64,000 nt of DNA, taken from assembly GCA_017302295.1 (NCBI GenBank), contig JAFLDS010000006.1, positions 141,574 to 205,573 on the forward strand, read 5' to 3'. Positions 8,422 through 18,228 of the stretch are shown here, in pieces. Below the pieces are notes generated by a model. It ran no database searches and was not told where the DNA came from. It worked only from the letters and a program-made list of their open reading frames with translations. Made by a program: the position numbers and the translations under genes. How positions within the stretch are numbered: the stretch's first letter is position 1; every line of letters starts with the position of its first letter. The stretch comes from Thauera sp. (GTDB lineage: Bacteria > Pseudomonadota > Gammaproteobacteria > Burkholderiales > Rhodocyclaceae).

Positions 8422-9809
8422 CGCTCTCCCGCCCCCCGCAGGCTCCCGCCGCCCGCCCGCCCAGCCTTCTGCTGGTCGACGATGATGCCGACCTGCTGCG
8501 CCTGCTGGAAATGCGCCTCTCCGCCAATGGCTATCGCGTCACCACCTGCGCCAGCGCCGAGGCGGCGCTCGGGCTGCTTGCGGTCGAGCATATCGACCTG
8601 GTGCTGAGCGACGTCCGCCTCCCCGACCGCGACGGGCTGGCGCTGTTCGGCGACATCCAGGCGCAGCGCCCCGCCCTGCCCGTCATCCTGCTCACCGCGC
8701 ACGGAACGATTCCCGACGCCGTCGAAGCCACCTCGCGCGGGGTGGCCGGCTACCTCACCAAGCCCTTCGACAGCCGCATCCTGCTCGAGCGGATCGCCCA
8801 CGCCCTGCTTCACGCGCACGCGCCCGCCCCCCAGCCGGACGCCAGGCATCCGGGCAGCGGGATCCTCAGCCGCAGCGCGCGCATGCACGCCCTGCTCGAC
8901 GAGGCACGGCTGGTCGCCGCCTCGGACGCCAGCGTGCTGATACGCGGCGAAAGCGGCACCGGCAAGGAACTGCTCGCACGCGCCATCCACGACGCCAGCA
9001 GCCGCGCGGCCTCGCCCTTCGTCGCGATCAACTGCGGCGCGATCCCGGAGCCGCTGCTCGAATCGGAACTCTTCGGCCATGTCCGAGGCGCCTTCACCGG
9101 TGCCACCGCGAACCACACCGGCCTTTTCCAGACGGCGCACGGCGGCACCCTGTTCCTGGACGAGATCGGAGACATGCCGCCTGCGCTGCAGGTGAAGCTG
9201 CTGCGCGTATTGCAGGAGCGCACCATCCGGCCGGTGGGCTCCACCCGCGCCGAAGCGGTCGACGTGCGCATCGTCTCCGCCACCCACCGCAACCTGGAGG
9301 CGCTGCTGGCAAGCGGCGAATTCCGTGACGATCTCTACTACCGCATCAACGTCGTCACGCTGAAGCTGCCGACCCTTGCCGAGCGGCGCGAAGACATTCC
9401 GCTGCTGGCCGATCATTTCCTGCGCAGCCTCGCACAGAAGTACGGCAAGCGGCTGCGCGGTTTCGCACCGGACGCGCTCGCCGCGCTGACGACCGCAGCC
9501 TGGCCCGGCAATGTGCGCCAGTTGCAGAACGTGGTCGAGCAGACCTGCGCGCTGGCCACCACCCCGCTCATACCTCGCCCGCTGGTGGAGCGCGCGCTGA
9601 GCCTGCGCCCGATCGAGGCCTTGAGCTACAGCGAGGCAAAGAACCGCTTCGAGCGAAACTACCTGATACAGCTCCTTAAACTGACCGACGGTAAGGTTAC
9701 CGACGCTGCGCGACTCGCCGAACGGAACCGCACCGAGTTCTATCGGCTGCTGCAGCGACACGGTCTGGACCCGGGGATGTTCCGCAGTACCGCCCCGGCG
9801 CCAGACTGA
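8418..9809 (+). CDS. glrR: Sigma-54 response regulator, GlrR/QseF type
   Basis: A 463-residue NtrC-family regulator. The receiver domain is about residues 16-130, with phosphoryl acceptor Asp65 ([10 protein letters not shown]) and acidic Asp21-23. The AAA+ domain is about 142-375: Walker A GESGTGKE, sigma-54 contact loop GAFTGA at 224-229, and Walker [14 protein letters not shown] Fis-type helix-turn-helix ends the protein ([24 protein letters not shown]). The ATG at 8418 overlaps the lipoprotein stop, so translation is probably coupled. Targets are unknown from the sequence alone, but TGTC-N10-GACA dyads and a -24/-12 promoter lie upstream of the bactofilin gene next door. Confidence 0.92.
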   Translation: MTLSRPPQAPAARPPSLLLVDDDADLLRLLEMRLSANGYRVTTCASAEAALGLLAVEHIDLVLSDVRLPDRDGLALFGDIQAQRPALPVILLTAHGTIPDAVEATSRGVAGYLTKPFDSRILLERIAHALLHAHAPAPQPDARHPGSGILSRSARMHALLDEARLVAASDASVLIRGESGTGKELLARAIHDASSRAASPFVAINCGAIPEPLLESELFGHVRGAFTGATANHTGLFQTAHGGTLFLDEIGDMPPALQVKLLRVLQERTIRPVGSTRAEAVDVRIVSATHRNLEALLASGEFRDDLYYRINVVTLKLPTLAERREDIPLLADHFLRSLAQKYGKRLRGFAPDALAALTTAAWPGNVRQLQNVVEQTCALATTPLIPRPLVERALSLRPIEALSYSEAKNRFERNYLIQLLKLTDGKVTDAARLAERNRTEFYRLLQRHGLDPGMFRSTAPAPD

Positions 9810-9841
9810 CAAGAACGACATGCCCGAAAAAGGAGCACTGC

Positions 9842-10036
9842 ATGACTTCACGCCAGACCATCGCCGCCATCCTGACCACGACCGCGATCGCGTTCTCGAT
9901 CTGCACGCCGGCAAGGGCTGCCAGCCTCGCCGGCGGGATGCCCGAAGGAAGCAAACTCCACGCCGACCGCTGCAACGGACAGTCGCCCGAGGCTGGCGCA
10001 AACCGCACCGACACAGGTGCGCGCGCCCAGCGATGA
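9842..10036 (+). CDS. Small secreted protein, unknown
   Basis: A 64-residue protein with a clear signal peptide (MTSRQTIAAILTTTAIAFSICTPARAA, cleavage after about residue 26). The mature part is only about 38 residues, hydrophilic, with a single Cys. AAAAGGAG lies 8 bp before the ATG, which favours this frame over an overlapping one that starts at 9820. It follows the glrR stop by 32 bp on the same strand and could be the last gene of that operon. I do not recognise it and give no function. Confidence 0.5.
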   Translation: MTSRQTIAAILTTTAIAFSICTPARAASLAGGMPEGSKLHADRCNGQSPEAGANRTDTGARAQR

Positions 10037-10100
10037 CCCTGGCTGCCGCGCGCAAGACCGTTCGCCGGGCGCCCGCCACGGGCGCTCGACGACGCAGGGC

Positions 10101-11471
10101 TCAGGTCGCAGCAGGCGCGGCTTCGGCCACGCTCGGATCGGCCGCATCGGCCGCACCGGCGGACGCCCGCTCCACCGGATCCGCCGAATTGTGCCCGCGC
10201 AGCAAGGCGACGAGTTCGCCGACGATCTCCGCCGAAGCCCCGCCAAGCGAGACGGTGCGGCGCTCGATCTCGTTGGCGATGTCCTCCATCAACCAGTTCA
10301 GTTCGTCTACCGTAGCCGCCAGCTCGTTCGCGACCTCGTGGTCCTCACGCGCGATGTCGGTGAGCGCCGCCACGTATTCGGAACTGATCCCGGAGTTGTG
10401 CATCAGCCCGCGAAGCATCGAAATCCGTTCGGTAATGAAGCGCAGATCGACGCCCGGCTCACCCTGAGCCTCGAGGCGCTCCAGCAGCTCAAGCCCGGCA
10501 ACCAGCATGTCTGCAAGCTGGCCCAGCTGCGACGACGTATCGAGCGCTGCCGCCGCGTCACTCTGCGTCCTGGCCGGTACGGCGCGCAAAAGCTCGCGCA
10601 ATGCATCGATGACCCGGGCATCGAAACGCTGGTGATTCAGGCGCAGCAGCACATCGACGCGCTGCGAATCGGCGCGGCGGGCGAGCACGTCAGTGACTTC
10701 GGGCACACCCAGAACGCGGGCAAAGGGATGGATCTCGTCGCCCCGCAGGCCTTGCGGATAGCCGCTGCCATCCATGCGCTCGTGGTGCTGCAGGACGGCC
10801 TTCAGCACCGCCCCCGGCACACCCAGGGCATGGCACAGCATGGCATGGCCGGTCACAGGATGCAGGTGGATGAACTGGTGGCGCTCCTCGGCGGTGACGC
10901 GGCGACCCGGCGCAAGCAGATCGGGGTCGGTGTGCAATTCGCCGATATCGTGACACAGGGCGGCCAGCAGGAGATCGCTCATCCGGCCCTTGAGCCCCAT
11001 CCGCATCGCCAGCGCATAGGTGATGAGGCAGACGCGCAGCGCGTGCTGGAACAGATCGGGAGCGGCCTCGCGCATCACCGTCAGGCGAAAGGCCACCGCC
11101 GCCGGCAACGTCAGCGCCCCCAGACTCTGGCGGAAACCCAGGGGGTCGCCCGAGCGACCGGTCAGCATCGCCAGGAAGGGGTCGCTGGCAATCAGCTTGT
11201 TCGCATCGAAGGCAAGCTGCTTCGCATCGACCGCGTTCGCGGCCGTCAACACGACGTCGAGCAACATCGCCAGCTTGTGCTGGCTCAGCACCTCGAACTT
11301 GCTGCTGTCGACGCTGGCACCGCGGGCGAGCAGCTTGGTGCCGTCGAGCGCGGCGATGTCGGCCCGGGCCACGACCTCCCTTCCATCGCCGAGCTGGGTG
11401 ACGGCACGCAGGTAGTGAGGGCACTGGTCCAGCGGTTCGGGCAATTCAGCCGAGATGGGCAGATCAGACAT
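10101..11471 (-). CDS. HD-GYP domain phosphodiesterase-like protein
   Basis: A 456-residue cytoplasmic protein. A non-enzymatic N-terminal region of about 130 residues precedes an HD-GYP domain (about 135-300) and a helical C-terminal region (about 300-430) ending in an Ala-rich tail. Metal-site residues visible: His143, His174-Asp175 (CHDIGE), His204 (HLHP), His229-His230 (QHHERMDGSGYP, GYP at 237-239). Two departures from canonical family members: the HDIGK lysine is Glu178, and the late ADxxDA aspartate is Glu258 (VPEVTDVL). Cyclic-di-GMP hydrolysis is the family activity, but these changes leave real doubt about activity. No membrane segment or receiver domain, so input is unknown. Confidence 0.85.
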   Translation of the reverse strand: MSDLPISAELPEPLDQCPHYLRAVTQLGDGREVVARADIAALDGTKLLARGASVDSSKFEVLSQHKLAMLLDVVLTAANAVDAKQLAFDANKLIASDPFLAMLTGRSGDPLGFRQSLGALTLPAAVAFRLTVMREAAPDLFQHALRVCLITYALAMRMGLKGRMSDLLLAALCHDIGELHTDPDLLAPGRRVTAEERHQFIHLHPVTGHAMLCHALGVPGAVLKAVLQHHERMDGSGYPQGLRGDEIHPFARVLGVPEVTDVLARRADSQRVDVLLRLNHQRFDARVIDALRELLRAVPARTQSDAAAALDTSSQLGQLADMLVAGLELLERLEAQGEPGVDLRFITERISMLRGLMHNSGISSEYVAALTDIAREDHEVANELAATVDELNWLMEDIANEIERRTVSLGGASAEIVGELVALLRGHNSADPVERASAGAADAADPSVAEAAPAAT

Positions 11472-11641
11472 GAAACGGCGACCCGGTTATCATCGATCAA
11501 TGATATGCCAAAGCGCGCCGGACACGGGAGGCCGCTGCACCCAAAATCTGACGTACTGCACACATCCTGCCGCCTTGTCGCAGGCGCTGGCCCCACGCAC
11601 GCTCTGCGCGCCGGCCCTGTGCCGGACCGCCGCCCCTGGCG

Positions 11642-13087
11642 CTATGCGGTGCCGCCGACCGTCAGGCCGTCGATGCGCAGGGTGGGTTGGCCCACGCCGA
11701 CCGGCACGCTCTGGCCGTCCTTGCCGCAGGTGCCGACGCCGGGATCGAGTGCCATGTCGTTGCCGATCATGCTGACGCGGGTGAGCACATCCGGGCCGTT
11801 TCCGATCAAGGTCGCGCCCTTCACCGGACGCGTGACCTTGCCGTTCTCGATCAGGTAGGCCTCGGCGGTCGAGAACACGAACTTGCCGGAGGTGATGTCG
11901 ACCTGACCGCCGCCGAAATTGACCGCGTAAAGGCCCTTCTTGACCGACTTGATGATCTCATGCGGGTCGCGGTCACCATTCAGCATGTAGGTGTTGGTCA
12001 TGCGCGGCAGCGGCAGATGGGCAAACGATTCGCGGCGGCCATTGCCGGTGGGTGCCATGCCCATCAGGCGCGCGTTCATCATGTCCTGCATGTATCCGGT
12101 GAGGATGCCGTCCTCGATCAGCACGGTGCGGCGGGTCGGATTGCCCTCGTCGTCGATCGTCAGCGAACCGCGGCGGTCGGGGATCGTGCCGTCGTCGACC
12201 ACGGTGACGCCTTTGGCCGCCACCTGCTGGCCGATGAGCCCGGAGAAGGCGGAACTGCCCTTGCGATTGAAATCGCCTTCCAGCCCGTGGCCGATCGCCT
12301 CGTGCAGCAGAATGCCGGGCCAGCCGGGGCCGAGCACCACCGGCATGGTGCCGGCCGGGGCCGGATCGGCGCCGAGATTGACGCGCGCCTGATGCACCGC
12401 AGCCCGCGCATAATCGTGCAGGGTGTCGTCGCAGAAGTAGCCGTAGTCGTAGCGCCCGCCGCCACCGGCGCTGCCTTGCTCGCGCCGACCGTCCTCTTCC
12501 ATGATCACCGTGATCGACACCCGCACCAGCGGCCGCACGTCGGCCGCCATTCGGCCATCGCTGCGCGCGACCAGCACCACTTCCCACGAGCCTGCGATGT
12601 GCGCCATGACCTGGGTCACACGCGGATCCTCGGCCCGCGCCATGCTCTCGAGGCGCTCGAGCAGGCGCACCTTGGCAGTGTCGTCGAGCGAATCGAGCGG
12701 ATCGTCGCCGCGATACAGCTTCGGCTTGACCTTCTTCGTCTCGATCGCCACCTTGCGCTTGCCGCCCGCGTCGGCAATCGCGCGCGTCGCGGTGGCGGCA
12801 TCGACGAGCGCATCGAGCGAAATATCATCCGAATAGGCGAAGGCGGTCTTCTCTCCGCTGATCGCTCGCACCCCGACGCCCTGCTCGATGTCGAAGCTGC
12901 CCGACTTGACGATGCCTTCCTCCAGGCTCCAGGCCTCGGAGCGCTGATACTGGAAGTAGAGGTCTGCATAATCGAGCCGGTGCTTCATCAGCTTGCCGAA
13001 CACCTTCTCGAGGCGGGTTTCGTCCAGCCCGTAGGGCGACAGCAGATAACGTTCGGCGACTTTCAGCGGGTTTTGTGTCTTGCTCAT
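11642..13087 (-). CDS. tldD: Metalloprotease subunit TldD
   Basis: A 481-residue U62-family peptidase subunit. It carries the zinc motif HExxxH (HEAIGH, His262-Glu263, His267) and the flanking [29 protein letters not shown]. TldD pairs with TldE/PmbA to form a heterodimeric protease that degrades unfolded peptides and matures some RiPPs. The partner gene pmbA is in this window at 51923-53263. The ATG at 13087 is preferred; the 19-residue upstream extension is not protein-like. It follows yhdP and a nitrilase-family gene on the same strand, a conserved betaproteobacterial order. Confidence 0.96.
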   Translation of the reverse strand: MSKTQNPLKVAERYLLSPYGLDETRLEKVFGKLMKHRLDYADLYFQYQRSEAWSLEEGIVKSGSFDIEQGVGVRAISGEKTAFAYSDDISLDALVDAATATRAIADAGGKRKVAIETKKVKPKLYRGDDPLDSLDDTAKVRLLERLESMARAEDPRVTQVMAHIAGSWEVVLVARSDGRMAADVRPLVRVSITVIMEEDGRREQGSAGGGGRYDYGYFCDDTLHDYARAAVHQARVNLGADPAPAGTMPVVLGPGWPGILLHEAIGHGLEGDFNRKGSSAFSGLIGQQVAAKGVTVVDDGTIPDRRGSLTIDDEGNPTRRTVLIEDGILTGYMQDMMNARLMGMAPTGNGRRESFAHLPLPRMTNTYMLNGDRDPHEIIKSVKKGLYAVNFGGGQVDITSGKFVFSTAEAYLIENGKVTRPVKGATLIGNGPDVLTRVSMIGNDMALDPGVGTCGKDGQSVPVGVGQPTLRIDGLTVGGTA

Positions 13088-13179
13088 TCGGATTCCATGG
13101 GTACTTTGCCCGTTTGGACCGGGCGGGCGCGAAAACGATCGCACCGGGATGAGACTCGGAATTCAGCGGCCACGCGCAT

Positions 13180-14025
13180 TCACAGGCAGCGATGGCGCAA
13201 TGCGGGAAGGCTGGCACGGACCTCTGCGATGCGGCCGGGATCGAGGTCGGCGATCACCACGCCCGGACCTTCGTCGCGACAGGCAAGCACCTCGCCCCAG
13301 GGATCGACGACCATGCTGTGCCCCCAGGTCGCGCGGCCGGTCGGATGTCGCCCGCCCTGCGCCGGCGCCAGCACGTAGCACAAGTTCTCGATTGCCCGCG
13401 CGCGCAGCAGGACTTCCCAGTGCGCGCGCCCGGTGGTGTAAGTGAAGGCAGCGGGCAACACGATCAGGTTGACCTCGCCCAAGGCACGGAACAGCTCGGG
13501 AAAGCGCAGGTCGTAGCACACCGACAGCCCGGTGGGGCCCGCCGGCGAGTCGAAGCGGACCACCTCGCGCCCCGGCTCTATCGTCACAGACTCATCGTAC
13601 CGCTCGGCCCCGCGCTGGAAGCCGAACAGATGGATCTTGTCATAGCGCGCGACCTGTTCGCCCCGATCGTCGAACACCAGGGTGCTGTTACGCACCTTGT
13701 CGTCCGCATCGCCGACCAGCGGCAGCGTGCCGCCGACCAGCCAGACGCCGTGGCGGCGTGCGGTCTCGCGCAGGAAATCCTGGATCGGCCCGCTTCCTTC
13801 CTGCTCGCGGATGCGCACCTTTTCCCGCTCGTCGGCCGCGATCAAGGGGAAATACTCGGGCAAGGCCACCAGGCGCGCGCCCGCCGCCGCAGCTTCGGCG
13901 ACAAGCCGGCCTGCCGTCGCGAGATTGTCCGCAACATCGGGGCCGGAAACGGTCTGGATCGCCGCCAGGCGCACCGGCGCGGACGCTGCCGGCGCGCCGC
14001 CGGCGGGAGTGTGCTCGAGGCTCAT
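13180..14025 (-). CDS. Nitrilase-superfamily amidase (Nit-like)
   Basis: A 281-residue carbon-nitrogen hydrolase. The Glu-Lys-Cys triad is visible as Glu57 (ALPEYFP), Lys130 (YDKIHLF) and Cys170 (LSVCYDLRFPEL). These motifs and the IHLFGFQRG segment are typical of the Nit1/NIT2 branch, whose members hydrolyse deaminated glutathione or omega-amides such as 2-oxoglutaramate. Which substrate is used cannot be told from sequence by eye. Cytoplasmic, no signal peptide. It lies between yhdP (45 bp upstream) and tldD (92 bp downstream) and is probably cotranscribed with them. Confidence 0.88.
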   Translation of the reverse strand: MSLEHTPAGGAPAASAPVRLAAIQTVSGPDVADNLATAGRLVAEAAAAGARLVALPEYFPLIAADEREKVRIREQEGSGPIQDFLRETARRHGVWLVGGTLPLVGDADDKVRNSTLVFDDRGEQVARYDKIHLFGFQRGAERYDESVTIEPGREVVRFDSPAGPTGLSVCYDLRFPELFRALGEVNLIVLPAAFTYTTGRAHWEVLLRARAIENLCYVLAPAQGGRHPTGRATWGHSMVVDPWGEVLACRDEGPGVVIADLDPGRIAEVRASLPALRHRCL

Positions 14026-14070
14026 GGTATGGTCGTCTTCCTTGTCGGGCGCTCCTGCGGCCGGCGGCGC

Positions 14071-17000
14071 TCAGGGTTTGCGTCCCTCGCCGCCCGCAGC
14101 CGCATCGCCGCCCTTGCGGACCATCGGATCCGCCCAGGTGCCGGTAATCGTGTATTCGTAGGCGAAGAATTTTTCGATCGGATCGCTCAGCACCTTCTGC
14201 GCGACGTAGGCCACCACGCCCGCCACCGGATTCACCAGGCCGGCCGCCGCGCCGATCGCGACCGACTCCGACAGCGTAGGCTGGACGGCCACGCGCAGAT
14301 CCTGGGTTTCGGCTTCGATGTCGGCAGAGCCGCGCATCCGCACACGAGCAGCCGGGCCGCGGATTTCCAGGTCGTCGGTGCGCATCACGCCCCGATTCAC
14401 GTCGATGCTACCGGAAATCCGGTCGAAGGCGAATCCGGCAGAAAACACGTCGCGGAAGTCGAGCGTGATGCGCCGCGGCAAGGATTGCAGGCTGAGGATG
14501 CCGAGCAGTCGCCCGACGCCCGGTTCGAGCTTGTTGAACTGTCCGGCTTCGGCCTCGAGGTGCATGCTGCCCGACAGCGACGGAATGTCGAGCCGGGTGG
14601 GCGCGCCCTGCCAGCTCAGCTTGCCCTCGAGCGTCGCCCGGCCGCCGCGCACCGCGTCCGCATACCCGAGGCGGCGCGAGAACCGGCCGACGTCCGGCGT
14701 CTCGAGCGTGAAGTCCAGATTCGTCAGTTGCCGCCCCGACGCCTGCCAGCGCCCCGAACCGCTCAGTTTGCCGTCGGCATTGGCGATGCTCAGGTGCTCG
14801 AGCTGCCAGGCGCCGCCACGATTGCGCGCGAGCACCTCCAGCCGGCCCAGTTCCTTGCCGCGCAAGGAGAAACGGTCAGCGACGATGTCGACGCCCGGCA
14901 GGCGCCGGGGCGGCGCTTGATCTTCTGTCGCGCCAGCGGACGCCCCCGCTTCGTCGCCGCCCAGCGTCAGGTGGCGGAAGTGCGCATTCAGCGTGCCATT
15001 GCCGGCGTGGCGCCAGTCGAACTCTCCCGCCGCAACGTCGCTGGCGAAGCGTGCCTTCCAGCCGCCTTCGTCGGACAGCGCACGCAGGCTCACCTGCTTC
15101 AGCGTCTGGCCGAATGCCCTCACCTGCTCCGCCTGCATGGCCACGCCCGCCAGCCGCAAGGCGGAAGGCGCGTCAGCCGGCGGCCCGCTTTCGTCGCCGC
15201 TCCCCTCGTCCACGGCGAGCGCCCGGCGCCAGGCGTCCAGGTCGAGCCGCTCGAACTCGGCCGACACCATGATGCCCGCATCGGCTGCGCGCGCCGGCTG
15301 CAGAATGCCCACCCCGCCATGCCAAGCCGCATCCTTGCCGCCATCGCGCTGCAGGCGCACCTGCAAGCGATCCGCCAAATCCGCACTGAGGCCGCCCGGG
15401 GCACCGCCCGACGGCTGCAGGAACTCGATGCGCAGCGGCCACGCCTCGCCCGCACGCTTGTTCAGCGGTTCCGGCAAGCTGGCGCTGACGCCGTCCAGAT
15501 CCGACGTCACTGCGACCTTCGTGCCGCTGCGCCCGACCCGGACATCGGCCTTCCAGGCTGCGCTCCCCGAGAGGTGATGGGCGATCTGCGTCCCCGCCGC
15601 CGGCCAGACGCCGGCCAACGCCGAAACGCTGGTGCTGCCGCTCGCATCGAATCGCACCACGCCGTCCTTGTCGGTGCGGGCGAGCAGGCGCACCGGCTCG
15701 CCGAACAGCGTCGCGCGCGCCTCGGGAATGGAGAGCTGGTCCTCGGTGAAGCTCAGCCGCCCGCCTGCTGCCTCCAGCGGCGGCAAGCCGTCCATCAGCC
15801 ACAGCCGGTTCGCGCTGAAACGGTAGTCGCCGCGCACGGTGCTGCTATCCACGCTGCGCAACGGCATCACCAGCTTGAGGTCGAGCGTGCCGCTGCCTTC
15901 GGCACGCATGCCGTCGGTGAAATGATCGATACGCGCAGCTACCGGGCTCTGCGCCACGAATCGCAGGAAGTCTGCGGTCGCACCCGCGGCGCGGCCGGTG
16001 ATCGTCATGATCTCGCTCGGCAGCACGTCGAGATCGGGCACGTCGGCCACGACCTGGCTCAGGCCAACGCCGAGGATGTTCGCGCTCACCGCCTCGATGC
16101 GCATTCCCGGCCCCTCGAAGCGCACCTCGCCGTTGATGCCCTCGATCACCGGCCAGCCCGGCGCATAGTCGAGCAGACCGTCCGCCACCTTGATCGCGAC
16201 GAGGAACTGCCCCCTCCCGTCGCGGAAGGGAAACTCGTCCAGCTTGCCCTTCAGACGCAGCCGGGCATCTGGCACCACCGCGTGGCGAATCGCATTGCGC
16301 ACCCAGACATGGGTGTCGCGATTGACCACGCTCGGCAGGTAGCGCCACACCGCGGTGCCTTCCGCACGGGTCAGCCGCGCCTGCAGGTCGATCTCACCCG
16401 CGCCGCCGGGCGCCGGCCAGTAACGCCCGGAGGCATTGCCCGCGGCATCCTGGTTATCGAAACTGGCCGAATCGAGCGCGATCTCGAGCCGGCCCTCGCG
16501 GCGCTGCCAGCCGCCGTCGGCGCGCATCACGTCGAAGGCGAGGCGCGAGGACTCGAACACCTCGGGCAGGTCCACATGCGCGTTGCGACTGTCGAGATGG
16601 AAGCGGCCGGCGCGCTCGTTGCCTTCGACCCGGCCGGACAGCCCGCCCAGGCCCGGGAAACCGTCCCTCGCCGCCAGCCCGAGCCCGGCGAAGCTGGCCG
16701 ACAGCGTCCACGCTTGCGGCGCTGCCGGTTCGCCGCGCCACTCCAGGCGCAAGGCGCCGAGTTCGCCTTTCGGATCGAACGCGGCGAGACGCTCGCGCAC
16801 CGCGTCCTCGAAAGGCAGATGCGCCGCCAGCGCCGCGAGCGCGCCGAAATCCAGCCGGTTCGCGCGCAGGCTGCCCTGCGCCGCCTCGGTGCCGTGTGCC
16901 TCGCGCACCCGCAGGTCGAAATCGGTCGGCACCACGCGCAGGCCGTCGCCCGTCTCGAGCGCCAACTGGCGGGTCGCGAGCTCGAATCCGTCTGCGTGCC

Positions 17001-17994
17001 GCGCCGCGCTGAGCCGCCCCTCGATGCGCGCGAGCTGAAGCGCGGGCAACTCGGCACCGAGACGGGTGTTCAATGCGTGCAGCGCGACATCTGCAGTGAT
17101 CGAAACGTCCCGGACCGACTCGCGCCCGCCGCGCCGTTCGCCCACATCCACCCAGCCGCGCAAGGCCCCTTGCCCCTGCAGCGGCAACGGATAATCGACC
17201 CACGCGCGCCACGCGCCAAGGTCGGCGCGGTCGAGAGAAACATAGAAGCGACCGGCAGCGCGCGTCGGATCGTCCGCCGACAGGCGGCGCATTTCCCCGC
17301 GCACATCGAGTTCGGACGCCAGCGTCGCCGGAGGCTGCGCCCGGACGGCGAAGCGATGCACGCCGAAGCGCCGGTCGAGGCGAAACGCCACCTGTTCGAG
17401 GTGCAGCTCTGGCGCGCCGCGCTGCGCGTCGGACCAGGACACCGAGGCATCGCGCACCACGATCTGCCCCTGCGCAAGCAACCAGTCGAGCGCACCGCCC
17501 GACTCTCCGCCGTCATTCACCCGGATTCCCGCCACGTACAGGCCGCCGTCGGCTTCGCGACGCACCGCCAGCACCGGCGAGCGGATCTCGAGTCGATTGA
17601 AATGCGGCGTCAGGCGCAGGATCGAAGTCCACGAGAAGGTCGCCTCGACCCGCGGCAGATGCAGCGCGGGCCGCCCCGCCGCATCCGAGACGACGACATC
17701 GCTCAAGTGCAGGGTCGGCCGCAGGCTGCGCCAGTCGCCCTCGATCGCGGCGATCGAGACCGGCAGCCCCAGCATGTCGCCCGCCGCCGTGGCGATCTCC
17801 ACGCGGTAGTTGCCGATGCCCGGCAGCACGACCTCGCGCACCAGCAGCACGGCAATGCCGACCACGAACCACGAGACCACAACCACCCGCCCGGTGATTC
17901 CCAGCACCTTGCGCGCGAACGAGACGCGGTGCGCTTCAGCGGCGCTGTCTTCTGCTGAGGACTCGATGAGGGACGGTGCAGGGCGGTCGTTCAT
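14071..17994 (-). CDS. yhdP: YhdP family giant AsmA-like protein
   Basis: A 1307-residue inner-membrane-anchored periplasmic protein. One N-terminal TM helix lies near residues 33-55 (RVVVVSWFVVGIAVLLVREVV). The rest is a long repetitive beta-rich region as in AsmA/DUF3971 proteins (for example GLPVSIAAIEGDWRSLRPTLHLSDVVV near the start, and GLVNPVAGVVAYVAQKVLSDPIEKFFAYEYTITG near the end). YhdP, with TamB and YdbH, bridges the envelope and moves phospholipids to the outer membrane. The ATG at 17994 gives the expected short cytoplasmic tail; the longer upstream reading is not conserved-looking. It is divergent from glnE and heads the yhdP-nit-tldD group. Confidence 0.93.
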   Translation of the reverse strand: MNDRPAPSLIESSAEDSAAEAHRVSFARKVLGITGRVVVVSWFVVGIAVLLVREVVLPGIGNYRVEIATAAGDMLGLPVSIAAIEGDWRSLRPTLHLSDVVVSDAAGRPALHLPRVEATFSWTSILRLTPHFNRLEIRSPVLAVRREADGGLYVAGIRVNDGGESGGALDWLLAQGQIVVRDASVSWSDAQRGAPELHLEQVAFRLDRRFGVHRFAVRAQPPATLASELDVRGEMRRLSADDPTRAAGRFYVSLDRADLGAWRAWVDYPLPLQGQGALRGWVDVGERRGGRESVRDVSITADVALHALNTRLGAELPALQLARIEGRLSAARHADGFELATRQLALETGDGLRVVPTDFDLRVREAHGTEAAQGSLRANRLDFGALAALAAHLPFEDAVRERLAAFDPKGELGALRLEWRGEPAAPQAWTLSASFAGLGLAARDGFPGLGGLSGRVEGNERAGRFHLDSRNAHVDLPEVFESSRLAFDVMRADGGWQRREGRLEIALDSASFDNQDAAGNASGRYWPAPGGAGEIDLQARLTRAEGTAVWRYLPSVVNRDTHVWVRNAIRHAVVPDARLRLKGKLDEFPFRDGRGQFLVAIKVADGLLDYAPGWPVIEGINGEVRFEGPGMRIEAVSANILGVGLSQVVADVPDLDVLPSEIMTITGRAAGATADFLRFVAQSPVAARIDHFTDGMRAEGSGTLDLKLVMPLRSVDSSTVRGDYRFSANRLWLMDGLPPLEAAGGRLSFTEDQLSIPEARATLFGEPVRLLARTDKDGVVRFDASGSTSVSALAGVWPAAGTQIAHHLSGSAAWKADVRVGRSGTKVAVTSDLDGVSASLPEPLNKRAGEAWPLRIEFLQPSGGAPGGLSADLADRLQVRLQRDGGKDAAWHGGVGILQPARAADAGIMVSAEFERLDLDAWRRALAVDEGSGDESGPPADAPSALRLAGVAMQAEQVRAFGQTLKQVSLRALSDEGGWKARFASDVAAGEFDWRHAGNGTLNAHFRHLTLGGDEAGASAGATEDQAPPRRLPGVDIVADRFSLRGKELGRLEVLARNRGGAWQLEHLSIANADGKLSGSGRWQASGRQLTNLDFTLETPDVGRFSRRLGYADAVRGGRATLEGKLSWQGAPTRLDIPSLSGSMHLEAEAGQFNKLEPGVGRLLGILSLQSLPRRITLDFRDVFSAGFAFDRISGSIDVNRGVMRTDDLEIRGPAARVRMRGSADIEAETQDLRVAVQPTLSESVAIGAAAGLVNPVAGVVAYVAQKVLSDPIEKFFAYEYTITGTWADPMVRKGGDAAAGGEGRKP

Positions 17995-18228
17995 GCCATT
18001 CGGGGGCGGGCGCAAGGCACCAGTGGATCGGTCAGGGGGCAGGTCCGAAAGCGGGACTCGATACGGGACCATGCGCGACGCGCAGCCCGGCGCAGGGCCG
18101 ATGCCTTTTGCAAACCGGCCACCCAAAAGGCCGGATAAAATCACGCCAAAGACCCGCGAGTCTTCCGGACACGCTGCCTACGCCGTCATTCTACCAACGA
18201 TCGTCATTGCTCATCGGGAGTCCGTCTG

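Noticed and set aside
13192-17958. Long open plus-strand frame of about 1590 codons opposite yhdP and the nitrilase-like gene
   Set aside because: It is an antisense shadow produced by high-GC codon bias. Its translation is Arg/His/Ala-rich without domains, while the minus strand encodes recognisable proteins.
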